A stretch of 64,000 bases of DNA from an uncultured Marvinbryantia sp. (GTDB lineage Bacteria; Bacillota; Clostridia; Lachnospirales; Lachnospiraceae): contig CANRIR010000003.1 in NCBI GenBank assembly GCA_947630735.1, positions 1 to 64,000 on the forward strand, written 5' to 3'. The notes under the pieces are model-generated. The model did not search any database. It had not been told where the DNA came from and saw only the letters and a program-made list of their open reading frames with translations. The position numbers and the translations under genes were made by a program. Shown here one piece after another: positions 28,545-37,953 of the stretch (position 1 is its first letter; every line of letters starts with the position of its first letter).

Positions 28545-29297
28545 TTATTGGAACTCCACCGCGTGTCTGCGGTACCACAGAGGCATATGTCCCCGCTGGC
28601 ACTTTTCATTTTTTCTCGCGTCGATGGTGATGCTGCGGAAAAATTCCCGCCACAGTTCCGTATAGCCGTCCTGCCTCTCCTCCGTGCGCTGCAGTGCCGC
28701 GAACTCCTCCCGCGACAGCTCTGTCATATAGAACGGCCGGTCTTTTGGGTGCACCGCCGCGATCATCCGGTTGTCGTCGATCAGGATCCAGTATTCGGAC
28801 GGCATGCGGTCCGCAAAGTGCGCCGCCGAGATGGCCGTGACGTTGCATTTTGGCTCAATGTGGGCCACATAGACGCTGCCGGCCAGTGAAAACCTGGTAA
28901 ACTCCCGGAAATAACTGGCCTCGTTGGCGGACTTGCGGGAGAGCTCCAGGATCCACGCCACCTCGGGGCGGAACAGCATATCGGTCAGCCTGCGCCCCAC
29001 GGAAAAGCCCAGCACAAGGAAGCGGTAGACAGCGTCCAGGCGCTCTTCCTGAAAGGACATGGCCGCGAGGAACACCTGCCGGTACGCCTCACCGGAAATT
29101 TTCCGGCAGATGGCGTCCGTCACCTTCCGTGCTTTTCCGGCATCCGCCTGCACGCTGACATAATCGCAGAACAGCTCCTCCTGCTCCACGGGCTCCAGCT
29201 GCAGGCGGATGTTCTCGTGCCCCAGCTTGCTGTGCCAGGCCTCATAAATGCAGGTCATCATTGCCTCAAAAGATTCTTTACAGGTAAATACAGTCAT
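28545..29297 (-). CDS. TIGR03915-type putative DNA repair/metabolism protein
   Basis: MTVFTCKESFEAMMTCIYEAWHSKLGHENIRLQLEPVEQEELFCDYVSV; C-terminal FFRSITIDARKNEKCQRGHMPLWYRRHAVEF; adjacent to partner radical SAM gene. Confidence 0.85.
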   Translation of the reverse strand: MTVFTCKESFEAMMTCIYEAWHSKLGHENIRLQLEPVEQEELFCDYVSVQADAGKARKVTDAICRKISGEAYRQVFLAAMSFQEERLDAVYRFLVLGFSVGRRLTDMLFRPEVAWILELSRKSANEASYFREFTRFSLAGSVYVAHIEPKCNVTAISAAHFADRMPSEYWILIDDNRMIAAVHPKDRPFYMTELSREEFAALQRTEERQDGYTELWREFFRSITIDARKNEKCQRGHMPLWYRRHAVEFQ

Positions 29298-29311
29298 TTC
29301 GTTTCCTCCCC

Positions 29312-30871
29312 TCATGTGTGTATGCCAAAATCCGCAAACAGCGACATCTGACGGTACTTGCCGCCGTCCCGGTGCGCGATCTGCCAGTTCTGCCTCTCAT
29401 CCATGCCGATCAGCTGCCGCGTGATATAGCCTTCCTCCACCGGCGTCCGGTACATCATCTTTCCGGAGCAGGTAATAAAATAGTGCGCCCGCTTCAGCAC
29501 AACCCCCATCTTCTTCAGATGTTCAAAATCCAGCGTGCCGTGACGGCGCGCCTGCACAATGCGCATGGCGGACTTCGGGCCCACGCCCGGCACGCGCAGG
29601 ATCATGGCGTAGTCCGCCCGGTTGACCTCCACCGGGAAGAGCTCCAGGTGCCGCAGCGCCCAGTCGCATTTCGGGTCGAGCTGCTCGTGGAAATTCGGCC
29701 GCTCCTCCGACAGAAGTTCGTCCGCCCGGAACCCGTAAAACCGCAGCAGCCAGTCCGCCTGGTACAGCCGGTGTTCCCGCAGGAGGGGAACCGGCGTGTC
29801 CGGGGAGGGCAGAGCGGCGTCCTCGTTCAGGGGCACATAGGCGGAGAAGAATACCCGCTTCAGGTCGTAATCCTGGTACAGATGCTGGGTGGTCTTCAGC
29901 AGATGATAGTCCGTCTCCGGCGTGGCGCCGATGATCATCTGCGTGCTCTGACCGGCCGGCACAAACGGGCGATGCAGATCCCTTCTGCGCAGGGCCGCCG
30001 GCAGCCCGTAAACGCCGTCCGCCGGCATATCCATCTCATGGAAAGCCGCGCGTTTTTTCATCCCTGAAGAGATTGTTGCCAGGCCAGCCGTACCCGCATC
30101 GGACATCCCCAAAGCGGCTGTGCCCGGGCCGCCCGGCTCCGTCCTCTGCGCACTGCCCCGCGTTTCGATCTGCCTGCCGGAAAAAATGCTGTCCGCCAGA
30201 TAGCGGCTGCCCGCGCTTCGCTCCAAAAGCGCGTCCTTTCCGATGGCCAGGCGGTGCTCCGCGATGGTCTGCGCGGTTTTGCGCATGGGCTGCAGGATCA
30301 TCCTGTGGTTTTTGTTCGGCGTCAGCCTGCGCATGCCCTCCTCCGTGGGAAGCTCCAGATTGACGCTCATGCGGTCCGCCAGATAGCCGGCCGCCGCCAG
30401 CAGGTCGTCCGGCGCGCCCGGTATGGCCTTCACATGGATGTAGCCGTTGAACCGGTATTCCCCGCGCAGCAGAAAGAGTGTCTCGCAGATGCGCTCCATG
30501 GTGTAGGCCGGGTTCTTCCACACGCCCGAGCTTAAAAAAAGCCCTTCGATATAGTTGCGCTTGTAAAACTCTATGGTCAGCTCGCACACCTCCCGCGGCG
30601 TGAACGCCGCGCGCGCCACATCGTTGGAGGCGCGGTTCTGGCAGTACTTGCAGTCGTACTCGCAGTGGTTTGTGAACAAGATCTTGAGGAGGGAAATGCA
30701 GCGCCCGTCCGAGGAAAAGCTGTGGCAGATGCCCGCGGCCGCCGAATTTCCCAGATACCCCTGTTTTCCTTTTCTGTCCACCCCGCTGGAAGTGCAGGCC
30801 ACATCATACTTTGCGGCATCTGCCAGTATATGCAGTTTTTCCTGCAGAGATAACTCCGAAACGATCTCCAT
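29312..30871 (-). CDS. Putative DNA modification/repair radical SAM protein (TIGR03916-type)
   Basis: LLKILFTNHCEYDCKYCQNR (CxxxCxxC); C-terminal helix-hairpin-helix ILRVPGVGPKSAMRIVQARRHGTLDFEHLKKMGVV; RBS GGAGGG before MEIV. Confidence 0.9.
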   Translation of the reverse strand: MEIVSELSLQEKLHILADAAKYDVACTSSGVDRKGKQGYLGNSAAAGICHSFSSDGRCISLLKILFTNHCEYDCKYCQNRASNDVARAAFTPREVCELTIEFYKRNYIEGLFLSSGVWKNPAYTMERICETLFLLRGEYRFNGYIHVKAIPGAPDDLLAAAGYLADRMSVNLELPTEEGMRRLTPNKNHRMILQPMRKTAQTIAEHRLAIGKDALLERSAGSRYLADSIFSGRQIETRGSAQRTEPGGPGTAALGMSDAGTAGLATISSGMKKRAAFHEMDMPADGVYGLPAALRRRDLHRPFVPAGQSTQMIIGATPETDYHLLKTTQHLYQDYDLKRVFFSAYVPLNEDAALPSPDTPVPLLREHRLYQADWLLRFYGFRADELLSEERPNFHEQLDPKCDWALRHLELFPVEVNRADYAMILRVPGVGPKSAMRIVQARRHGTLDFEHLKKMGVVLKRAHYFITCSGKMMYRTPVEEGYITRQLIGMDERQNWQIAHRDGGKYRQMSLFADFGIHT

Positions 30872-31011
30872 AAAATCCCTCCGCACTCATTTGGGTGCAA
30901 TGCTCTGATCCTGTACGTTTTCCACACCGCTCTCGGGCATGACGAGTCTGCATCTCCCTGGCCCTCCCCGGCATGTCCCGCGGTACAGGCATCTACCTTG
31001 ATTTTCACGTT

Positions 31012-31060
31012 CGAACGTATGTTCTTTTTAGATTATAGAACAGGTGTTCGAAAAATGCAA
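31012..31060 (-). promoter_or_regulatory. LexA (SOS)-type boxes flanking promoter of the radical SAM repair operon
   Basis: CGAAC-GTAT-GTTCT (31012-31025) and AGAAC-AGGT-GTTCG (31037-31050); minus-strand promoter TTGCAT (31055-31060) - 17 nt - TATAAT (31032-31037). Confidence 0.85.
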
Positions 31061-31083
31061 GCCCTATTTTAAAATTCAGCGCA

Positions 31084-31149
31084 GGCACTTTTCATTTCGG
31101 TTGCGTGCAAAAGTCACTTTCCATTTTCACACGGGCACTTTCCATTTCG
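31084..31149 (+). repeat. Three short direct repeats (GGCACTTTYCATTTCG-like) upstream of aspS promoter
   Basis: ggcacttttcatttcg (31084), gtcactttccattttc (31113), ggcactttccatttcg (31134). Confidence 0.7.
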
Positions 31150-31155
31150 AAAAGA

Positions 31156-31184
31156 TTGACTTTAAATAGCGGTACTAGTATAAT
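31156..31184 (+). promoter_or_regulatory. aspS promoter
   Basis: TTGACT - 17 nt - TATAAT; small GC hairpin ccgggcg/cgcccgg downstream (31195-31217). Confidence 0.8.
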
Positions 31185-31237
31185 AAAAAAATGGCCGGGC
31201 GGAAGTTTTGCGCCCGGATATTATAGGAAGATAAAGG

Positions 31238-33016
31238 ATGGACAAGACAATGCAGGGAAGAACGCATACATGCGGCCAGCTCCGCCTCGCGGACGCGGGC
31301 GCAGAAGTAAAGATCGTCGGCTGGTACGCCAATCTCCGAAAAGTCAGCAAAAACCTAGGATTCCTGATCCTGAGAGATTATTACGGCGTCACGCAGGTGG
31401 TCATTGAGACAGAAGAAATGATGGACGTTGTGGACGGCATCAACTACGAATCCACCATCGCCGTCACGGGAACGGTGCGGGAGCGCTCCAACAAGACGGA
31501 CACCATCCCCACCGGGGAGATCGAAGTGGTCCCCGCAAAGATCGAAGTGCTGGGCAAGTGCATCTACAACGAGCTGCCGTTCCAGATCGACCGCTCCAAA
31601 GAGGCGGACGAAAACACCCGTTTAAAATACCGGTACCTGGATCTGCGCAATCCGGCCGTGAAGGAGCGCATTACCCTGCGCAGCCGCATTGTGGCGGATC
31701 TGCGCGCCAGCATGACGGCCCACGGCTTCATGGAGATCACCACGCCGATCCTTACCTGCTCCTCCCCCGAGGGCGCGCGCGACTACCTGGTTCCCTCCCG
31801 GAACCACCCCGGCAAATTCTACGCCCTGCCCCAGGCACCGCAGCAGTTCAAGCAGCTCCTGATGGCCTCCGGCTTTGACCGCTATTTCCAGATCGCTCCG
31901 TGCTTCCGCGACGAGGACGCCCGCGCGGACCGCTCCCCCGGCGAATTTTATCAGCTGGATATGGAGATGGCCTTCGCGGACCAGGAGGATGTCTTTGCGG
32001 TCCTGGAGGATGTGCTTCCGCCCATCTTCGCGAAATACGGCGTCTACTACAGCGCGTCCAGCGCGCCGTTCAAGCGCATCTCCTTCACGGACGCCATGGA
32101 ACAGTACGGCACGGACAAGCCGGATCTTCGCATTGACCTGCTGGTGCAGGACGCCACCGCGTGCATGGCGGACTGCGGGTTCGGCCCCTTTGAGGGACAG
32201 ACAGTAAAAGCCGTGGCGGTGTCCGGCTTTGCGGGCACCCGCAAGGTCATCGATAAGCTGATGGCGGACACAGAGGTGGTGAGCGGCAGCAAGGCTTACT
32301 GGTTCCGCCTGGACGACAAGGGGGAACTTGTGGGCGGCATCTCCAAATTCCTGCAGGAGAGAAAAGCGCAGGTCGTCGAGGCCCTCGGCCTGAAGAACGG
32401 CGATTTCGTGGCGCTTGCAGCCGGCAAAAAACCGGCGGCCCAGAAGACCGCCGGCGTGCTGCGCAAACTGCTGGGGAGCATCTGCCCGGATCATATGAAA
32501 AACGATACCTATGAATTCTGCTGGATCGTGGACTTCCCCATGTATGAGATCGGGGAGGAATCCGGCGAGCTGGAATTCTGCCACAATCCGTTCTCCATGC
32601 CGCAGGGCGGCATGAAAGCCCTGGAGGAACAGGATCCCTTGAGTATCCTGGCCTACCAGTACGATCTGGTGTGCAACGGCGTGGAGCTCTCCTCCGGCGC
32701 CGTGCGGAACCACGACCCGGAGATCATGGTAAAAGCGTTCCAGCTGGTCGGCCTCGGAGAGGACGCCGTGAAGTCCAAATTCCCGGCCATGTACAACGCG
32801 TTCTGCTACGGAGCGCCGCCTCACGCGGGCATCGCCCCCGGCGTGGACCGCATGGTCATGCTCATCGCCGGCGAGGAGAGCATCCGCGAGATCATCCCCT
32901 TCCCGATGAACAAAAACGCCCAGGATGTCATGATGGGCGCGCCGGCGGAGGTGGAGCCGAGGCAGCTTAAGGATGTGCACATCCGCATTGAGCTTCCGAA
33001 GAAGGAGAGCGACTGA
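31238..33016 (+). CDS. aspS: Aspartate--tRNA ligase
   Basis: RTHTCGQLRLADAGAEVKIVGWYANLRKVSKNLGFLILRDYYGVTQVV; CFRDEDARADRSPGEFYQLDMEMAF; GAPPHAGIAPGVDRMVMLI. Confidence 0.98.
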   Translation: MDKTMQGRTHTCGQLRLADAGAEVKIVGWYANLRKVSKNLGFLILRDYYGVTQVVIETEEMMDVVDGINYESTIAVTGTVRERSNKTDTIPTGEIEVVPAKIEVLGKCIYNELPFQIDRSKEADENTRLKYRYLDLRNPAVKERITLRSRIVADLRASMTAHGFMEITTPILTCSSPEGARDYLVPSRNHPGKFYALPQAPQQFKQLLMASGFDRYFQIAPCFRDEDARADRSPGEFYQLDMEMAFADQEDVFAVLEDVLPPIFAKYGVYYSASSAPFKRISFTDAMEQYGTDKPDLRIDLLVQDATACMADCGFGPFEGQTVKAVAVSGFAGTRKVIDKLMADTEVVSGSKAYWFRLDDKGELVGGISKFLQERKAQVVEALGLKNGDFVALAAGKKPAAQKTAGVLRKLLGSICPDHMKNDTYEFCWIVDFPMYEIGEESGELEFCHNPFSMPQGGMKALEEQDPLSILAYQYDLVCNGVELSSGAVRNHDPEIMVKAFQLVGLGEDAVKSKFPAMYNAFCYGAPPHAGIAPGVDRMVMLIAGEESIREIIPFPMNKNAQDVMMGAPAEVEPRQLKDVHIRIELPKKESD

Positions 33017-33425
33017 TAATCTGCACGCTGATCTCACAATCAGCCAGATACTGCGAATTGATGTCCAGCACATATGAGACCCGCAGATCCAGACCCCTTT
33101 CATGATCCTGCAGATCAATGTCCGTAGCGGCGATCCCCAGGTTCAGACTTCCGAAGGGCGTCTCGTAGCGGGTCTCATTTTTCTTCTCCTTCTGAAAGAT
33201 CATGTGCGTGTTCGCAAATCCGCGCCTTGTCACCTCCACGCAGTTCTCGTCTGCCTTGATCAGGCTGCGGGTAACCTCGCTGTCCTCCTGCACTTCCTCG
33301 TAACAGATGTAGTGCGTCCCTTCTTTATAGTAATATTTTCCGCCTGTGACCACCTCCACCGCTTCATCCGGCTCGGCGGCAGGCAGCTGGGATCCTCTGA
33401 TCCGTATCAAAACGTCCTCTGCCAT
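32967..33425 (-). CDS. DUF1934 domain-containing protein
   Basis: MAEDVLIRIRGSQLP...EAVEVVTGGKYYYKEGTHYICYEE...YETPFGSLNLGIAATDIDL; 3' end overlaps aspS 3' end. Confidence 0.85.
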   Translation of the reverse strand: MAEDVLIRIRGSQLPAAEPDEAVEVVTGGKYYYKEGTHYICYEEVQEDSEVTRSLIKADENCVEVTRRGFANTHMIFQKEKKNETRYETPFGSLNLGIAATDIDLQDHERGLDLRVSYVLDINSQYLADCEISVQIISRSPSSEAQCGCAHP

Positions 33426-34259
33426 TTAGAACTCCTCTATGTTGATCCTCTGCGTATGTTCGATATCCACGGGCAGTATGGAATTTGCAAACTCCCGAAA
33501 ACTCTCCGGCGCGTCGCTCACGAAAAAGCGGTGCCTGCCCTTTTGCAGACCGGGGTTCGCATCACTTTGAAGTCCCGTCTTCTCCAGCAGCTTGCGCAGG
33601 CTGCACGCCGTCTCATACGCGGGATTGACCAGCGTTACGTGCTCCCCCATGACTTCCCGGATGACCGACCGCAGCAGCGGGTAATGGGTGCATCCCAGGA
33701 TCAGCGTGTCGATATCCTGCTCCTTTAACTCCGCCAGATAGCGCCCCGCCATCTCCACCGTCACGGGATCCTTCAGCATTCCCTCCTCCGCCAGCGGAAC
33801 AAACAGCGGGCAGGCTTTTCCGATCACCTGCACATCCGGCCTGAGTTTGCGGATAAATTCTGTATACAGACCGCTGGCTATGGTCCCTTTTGTGCCGATC
33901 ACGCCGATACGGCCATTTCTGGTGGCCTCGCACGCTGTCTTTGCCCCCGGCTTCACCACCCCGATCATGGGAATATCCAGCTCATGGCGGATCTCCTCCA
34001 GGGCGAAGGCGCTGGCCGTATTGCACGCCACCACGATGGCCTTCACATCCTGCTGCTGCAGGAACCGCACGATCTGTCTGGAATAGCGCAGGATGGTCTC
34101 TTTGGATTTTCCGCCGTAGGGCACCCGCGCCGTGTCGCCGAAATATACGATGTTCTCATTCGGAAGGTTCCGCATGACCTCCCGCGCCACGGTAAGTCCG
34201 CCCACACCGGAATCAAACATGCCCACCGGTCTCTCCCGGTTTTTGTTTACGCTGTCCAT
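33426..34259 (-). CDS. murI: Glutamate racemase
   Basis: RPVGMFDSGVGGLTVAREVMRNLPNENIVYFGDTARVPYGGKS; VACNTASA; LGCTHYPLL. Confidence 0.98.
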   Translation of the reverse strand: MDSVNKNRERPVGMFDSGVGGLTVAREVMRNLPNENIVYFGDTARVPYGGKSKETILRYSRQIVRFLQQQDVKAIVVACNTASAFALEEIRHELDIPMIGVVKPGAKTACEATRNGRIGVIGTKGTIASGLYTEFIRKLRPDVQVIGKACPLFVPLAEEGMLKDPVTVEMAGRYLAELKEQDIDTLILGCTHYPLLRSVIREVMGEHVTLVNPAYETACSLRKLLEKTGLQSDANPGLQKGRHRFFVSDAPESFREFANSILPVDIEHTQRINIEEF

Positions 34260-34308
34260 TGTTTATCCTCCCCGGCAAATAATCACTGCTGCGCCGCGCT
34301 CTGCGGCG

Positions 34309-34953
34309 TCAGAAAAGAATCACTTTCTTCCCCACAAAGGCAAACTGCACGCCTTTTTCCTCGCGGCACTGCGCTCTCCCGTTCGTCGCCTCGGTGACCG
34401 CCTCCAAAAGCTCTGCCGCCCCGTCTTCCTGCACCAGGACCACCGTTTCCACCGCGTCGCTGTACACGGAATCCACGATCGGGATATCCCGCTGCCCCAG
34501 GAGGTACTGCAGCCTGCCGATGCCGTTGTAGTCCGTGCGGATCGTCAGCCTGCTGCCCGTCACTTTCTCCGCCACCGCACAGTGGGCAAGTCCCTCGTGC
34601 ACCGCTTTGGAATATGCTCGCACCAGCCCGCCGGTGCCCAGAAGCGTCCCGCCGAAATAGCGCGTCACCACCACGGCCGCATCGTGGATGTCCTCCCCGA
34701 GAAGCACATCCAGCATGGGCCGGCCGGCCGTGCCCTGGGGCTCCCCGTCGTCGCTGCAGCGCTGCAGCTCCTGGTTCGCCCCCACCACAAAGGCAGAACA
34801 ATTGTGGCTGGCATTCCAGTACTTTTTCTTCAGTCCGGCGATGAAGGCCAGAGCCTCCTCCTCGGAGTGCACCGGCTCCACCGTGGCGATAAAACGGGAT
34901 TTTTTTTCGATGATCTCCCCCGCGCCGCCCGTGTAAATGATTTTCTGCTCCAT
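34309..34953 (-). CDS. YigZ/IMPACT family protein
   Basis: EIIEKKSRFIATVEPVHSEEEALAFIAGLKKKYWNASHNCSAFVVG; DDGEPQGTAGRPMLDVLLGEDIHDAAVVVTRYFGGTLLGTGGLVRAYSKA. Confidence 0.95.
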   Translation of the reverse strand: MEQKIIYTGGAGEIIEKKSRFIATVEPVHSEEEALAFIAGLKKKYWNASHNCSAFVVGANQELQRCSDDGEPQGTAGRPMLDVLLGEDIHDAAVVVTRYFGGTLLGTGGLVRAYSKAVHEGLAHCAVAEKVTGSRLTIRTDYNGIGRLQYLLGQRDIPIVDSVYSDAVETVVLVQEDGAAELLEAVTEATNGRAQCREEKGVQFAFVGKKVILF

Positions 34954-35139
34954 AATCCCTCCGCCGTTCCAAGTCCCCGCGGAACAGCTCTTTTAGGTAT
35001 TTTACGTTATCGGACTGCAAAAGTCAACATTCTGCCCCCTTTCCTTTGCACACAATATTTGTTATACTATGGATAGCCAAGAAAAAAACGGGCAAGTTAT
35101 AACTAGGTTTTTTGGCGCGTTTTGCCGGAAAGGATCTCT

Positions 35140-37917
35140 ATGAAGTACGGCCGACAGGATATCGAGAAAAAACAGCAGAATATGACAGCCCAAAAGGTGG
35201 AGCAGAAGGCCGGCATGACCCTGGTGCGCGTCCTTCTGGCCGCCCTTTTTGCCGTCGTCATCATGACGGCATGCGGCGGCTACGGCATCGTGCGGGGCCT
35301 TTTAAACAGCGCGCCCGATATCAGCGAGCTGAGCACCGCCCCCGCGGAGGCGGCCACCTACATCTACAACGCCGCCGGGAAGCAGATCCAGAAGCTGACT
35401 GCCCCCACCTCCAACCGCACCCCGGTCTCCCTGGACCAGGTGCCGGCCGACCTGCAGAACGCGGTGGTGGCCATAGAGGACGAGCGCTTTTACGAGCACA
35501 ACGGCATCGATATCCGCGGCATTATCCGCGCGTTTGTGGTGGGCATCACGGGCGGCAGCTTCTCGGAGGGCGCCAGCACCATCACGCAGCAGCTTCTAAA
35601 AAACAGCGTGTTCCCCGACTGGGTGAACGAATCCTCCCTGGCCGAGAGCTTCAAGCGGAAATTCCAGGAGCAGTACCTGGCCGTCCAGCTGGAGCAGAAC
35701 CTGGAGAAAAACCTTTCCAAAGAGGAGGCCAAGCGCAGGATCCTGGAGGACTACCTGAACACCATCAACCTGGGCGCGGGCACCTACGGCGTGCAGGCCG
35801 CCGCCCTGCGCTATTTTAATAAAGACGTATCGGACCTTACCCTCTCGGAGTGCGCGGTCATCGCGGGCATCACGCAGAACCCCACCGGCTACAATCCCAT
35901 CCTCTACCCGGAGGCCAACGCCGTGCGGCGCAAGATGGTGCTGGATAAGATGCTGGAGCAGCACTATATCTCCCAGGCAAAATACGACGGGGCCCTGGCG
36001 GACGACGTGTACTCCCGGATCCTGGAGACAGACACCCAGACCGGCGAAACTTCCGTATATTCCTACTACACCGACGCCATGATCGACCAGATCCTGGAGG
36101 ACCTGGTGAGCGAGAAGGGCTACACCAGCACCCAGGCATACAAGGCGCTCTACTCCGGCGGCCTGCGCATCTACAGCGCGCAGGACGAGGCCATCCAGCA
36201 GATCTGCGACGAGGAGTTCGCCAACGCGGCCAACTTCCCGGCGGAGACGCTGATCGGCCTGGACTACGCCCTGAGCCTTCAGAAAGCCGACGGCTCCACC
36301 GTCCACTACGGGAACAACAACGTGCGGGACTATTTTTCCGCCCAGGATCCCTCCTTCCGGATGATGTTCTACGACGAGGAGACCGCGCGCAGCTGTGCCG
36401 AGCAGTTTGCGCAGGCCATGACGGAGCCGGGCGACACCATGCTGGGAGAGCGCATATCCCTCGTGCCCCAGCCCCAGGCCTCCGCGGTGATCATCGAGCA
36501 GTCCACCGGCTATGTGAAGGCCATCGTGGGCGGCCGCGGCAAAAAAGAGGCCAGCCTTACCTTAAACCGCGCCGCCTCCACCAGGAGACAGCCCGGATCC
36601 ACCTTCAAGCCCCTGGCCGTCTACGCGCCCGCCATCGACCACGACCGCAAGACTCTCGCGACGGTCTACGACAACGCGCCCTACTCCTACACTTCCGGCG
36701 CGGAACTGAAAAACTGGGACAGCGACTACGGGTACAGCGGACTGGAGACCATCCGCTCCGCCCTGACAAAATCCATCAACGTGGTGGCCGTGAAGTGCCT
36801 GACGGAGATCACGCCCCAGGTGGGGCTCTCCTACCTGGAGCGCTTCGGCATCTCCACCTTATATGACAACGATATGGACGCGGACGGGAACCTCATCACG
36901 GACGCCTACCAGCCCCTTGCCCTGGGAGGCGTCACGGACGGCGTGGTAAACCTGGAACTGACGGCCGCCTACGCCGCGCTGGCAAACGGGGGCCGGTACA
37001 TCAAGCCGAAATTCTACACCCGCATTGAGGACAGCCAGGGCAATATCGTCCTCGACAACGCCTGCACGCCCACGGAGGTGGTCCGGGAGTCCACCGCCTA
37101 CCTGATCACCAAAGCCATGGAGGACGTGGTCAAGAGCCCGGAGGGCACCGCCTACGGCACGGTCAATTTAGGGGAGATGCCGGTGGCCGGAAAGACCGGC
37201 ACCACGGACCAGTCCAAGGACATCTGGTTTGAGGGCTACACCCCCTACTACACCTGCGGCGTCTGGGGCGGCTACGACGACAACAGCGCCCTTCCGGACT
37301 ACGACAGCAGCTTCAGCAGCTATGCGAAGGTTCTGTGGAACTCCATTATGGCTCGGATCCACGCGACCCTGCCGCCGGTGGACTTCGCGCAGCCCTCCGA
37401 CATCACCGCCGCGGTCATCTGCAAAAAATCCGGCAAGCTGGCCGTGGACGGGCTGTGCACGGCGGACCCGCGGGGGAGCCAGGTGTACACCGAATATTTT
37501 ACCGCCGACACCATGCCCACTACCACCTGCGACGTGCATGTGGCGGTGCCCGTGTGCACGGTCACGGGCCTGCGCGCCTCCAATTCCTGCACGGCGGTGG
37601 TAAAAGCCTTTATCCAGCGCCCGCCCGGAAGCACCGGGACCACGGACGATTCCAACTATGCGGTTCCGACCCAGGTCTGCCCGGGGCACGCGAAAAAGGA
37701 GACCGAAAGTTCCTCAGATAAGAAGCCGGACGACGGCGTCATCCAGATCGGGGGCTCCGGCGCGCAGGATCCGTCAAACGGCGGCCTGTCCGGCCAGGGC
37801 GGGAACCCCGGAAACGCAGGCGGAGGCTCCGCCCCCGGGAATACCGGAAACGGAACCTCCTTCGATGACATCCCTGCGGATGAATATTACAATGACGGCA
37901 CGGTGATCATCTACTGA
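35140..37917 (+). CDS. Class A penicillin-binding protein (transglycosylase/transpeptidase, PBP1A-like)
   Basis: AVVAIEDERFYEHNGIDIRGIIRAFVVGITGGSFSEGASTITQQLLKN; RQPGSTFKPLAVYAPAID; AGKTGTTDQSKDIWFEGYTPYYTCGVWGG. Confidence 0.96.
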   Translation: MKYGRQDIEKKQQNMTAQKVEQKAGMTLVRVLLAALFAVVIMTACGGYGIVRGLLNSAPDISELSTAPAEAATYIYNAAGKQIQKLTAPTSNRTPVSLDQVPADLQNAVVAIEDERFYEHNGIDIRGIIRAFVVGITGGSFSEGASTITQQLLKNSVFPDWVNESSLAESFKRKFQEQYLAVQLEQNLEKNLSKEEAKRRILEDYLNTINLGAGTYGVQAAALRYFNKDVSDLTLSECAVIAGITQNPTGYNPILYPEANAVRRKMVLDKMLEQHYISQAKYDGALADDVYSRILETDTQTGETSVYSYYTDAMIDQILEDLVSEKGYTSTQAYKALYSGGLRIYSAQDEAIQQICDEEFANAANFPAETLIGLDYALSLQKADGSTVHYGNNNVRDYFSAQDPSFRMMFYDEETARSCAEQFAQAMTEPGDTMLGERISLVPQPQASAVIIEQSTGYVKAIVGGRGKKEASLTLNRAASTRRQPGSTFKPLAVYAPAIDHDRKTLATVYDNAPYSYTSGAELKNWDSDYGYSGLETIRSALTKSINVVAVKCLTEITPQVGLSYLERFGISTLYDNDMDADGNLITDAYQPLALGGVTDGVVNLELTAAYAALANGGRYIKPKFYTRIEDSQGNIVLDNACTPTEVVRESTAYLITKAMEDVVKSPEGTAYGTVNLGEMPVAGKTGTTDQSKDIWFEGYTPYYTCGVWGGYDDNSALPDYDSSFSSYAKVLWNSIMARIHATLPPVDFAQPSDITAAVICKKSGKLAVDGLCTADPRGSQVYTEYFTADTMPTTTCDVHVAVPVCTVTGLRASNSCTAVVKAFIQRPPGSTGTTDDSNYAVPTQVCPGHAKKETESSSDKKPDDGVIQIGGSGAQDPSNGGLSGQGGNPGNAGGGSAPGNTGNGTSFDDIPADEYYNDGTVIIY

Positions 37918-37953
37918 CCCGCCGCGCGGATCAGGCACGGCAGAAGTCCTGCG

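Noticed and set aside
31184-31238. T-box or other aminoacylation riboswitch upstream of aspS
   Set aside because: Leader is only ~50 nt with one small hairpin; no T-box sequence or specifier domain.
32967-33016. 50-bp overlap of DUF1934 gene and aspS 3' ends
   Set aside because: Convergent 3' overlaps of this size are common in compact genomes; not treated as unusual.
31622-33118. 498-aa minus-strand ORF antisense to aspS
   Set aside because: Same mirror artefact; aspS on the plus strand is unambiguous.
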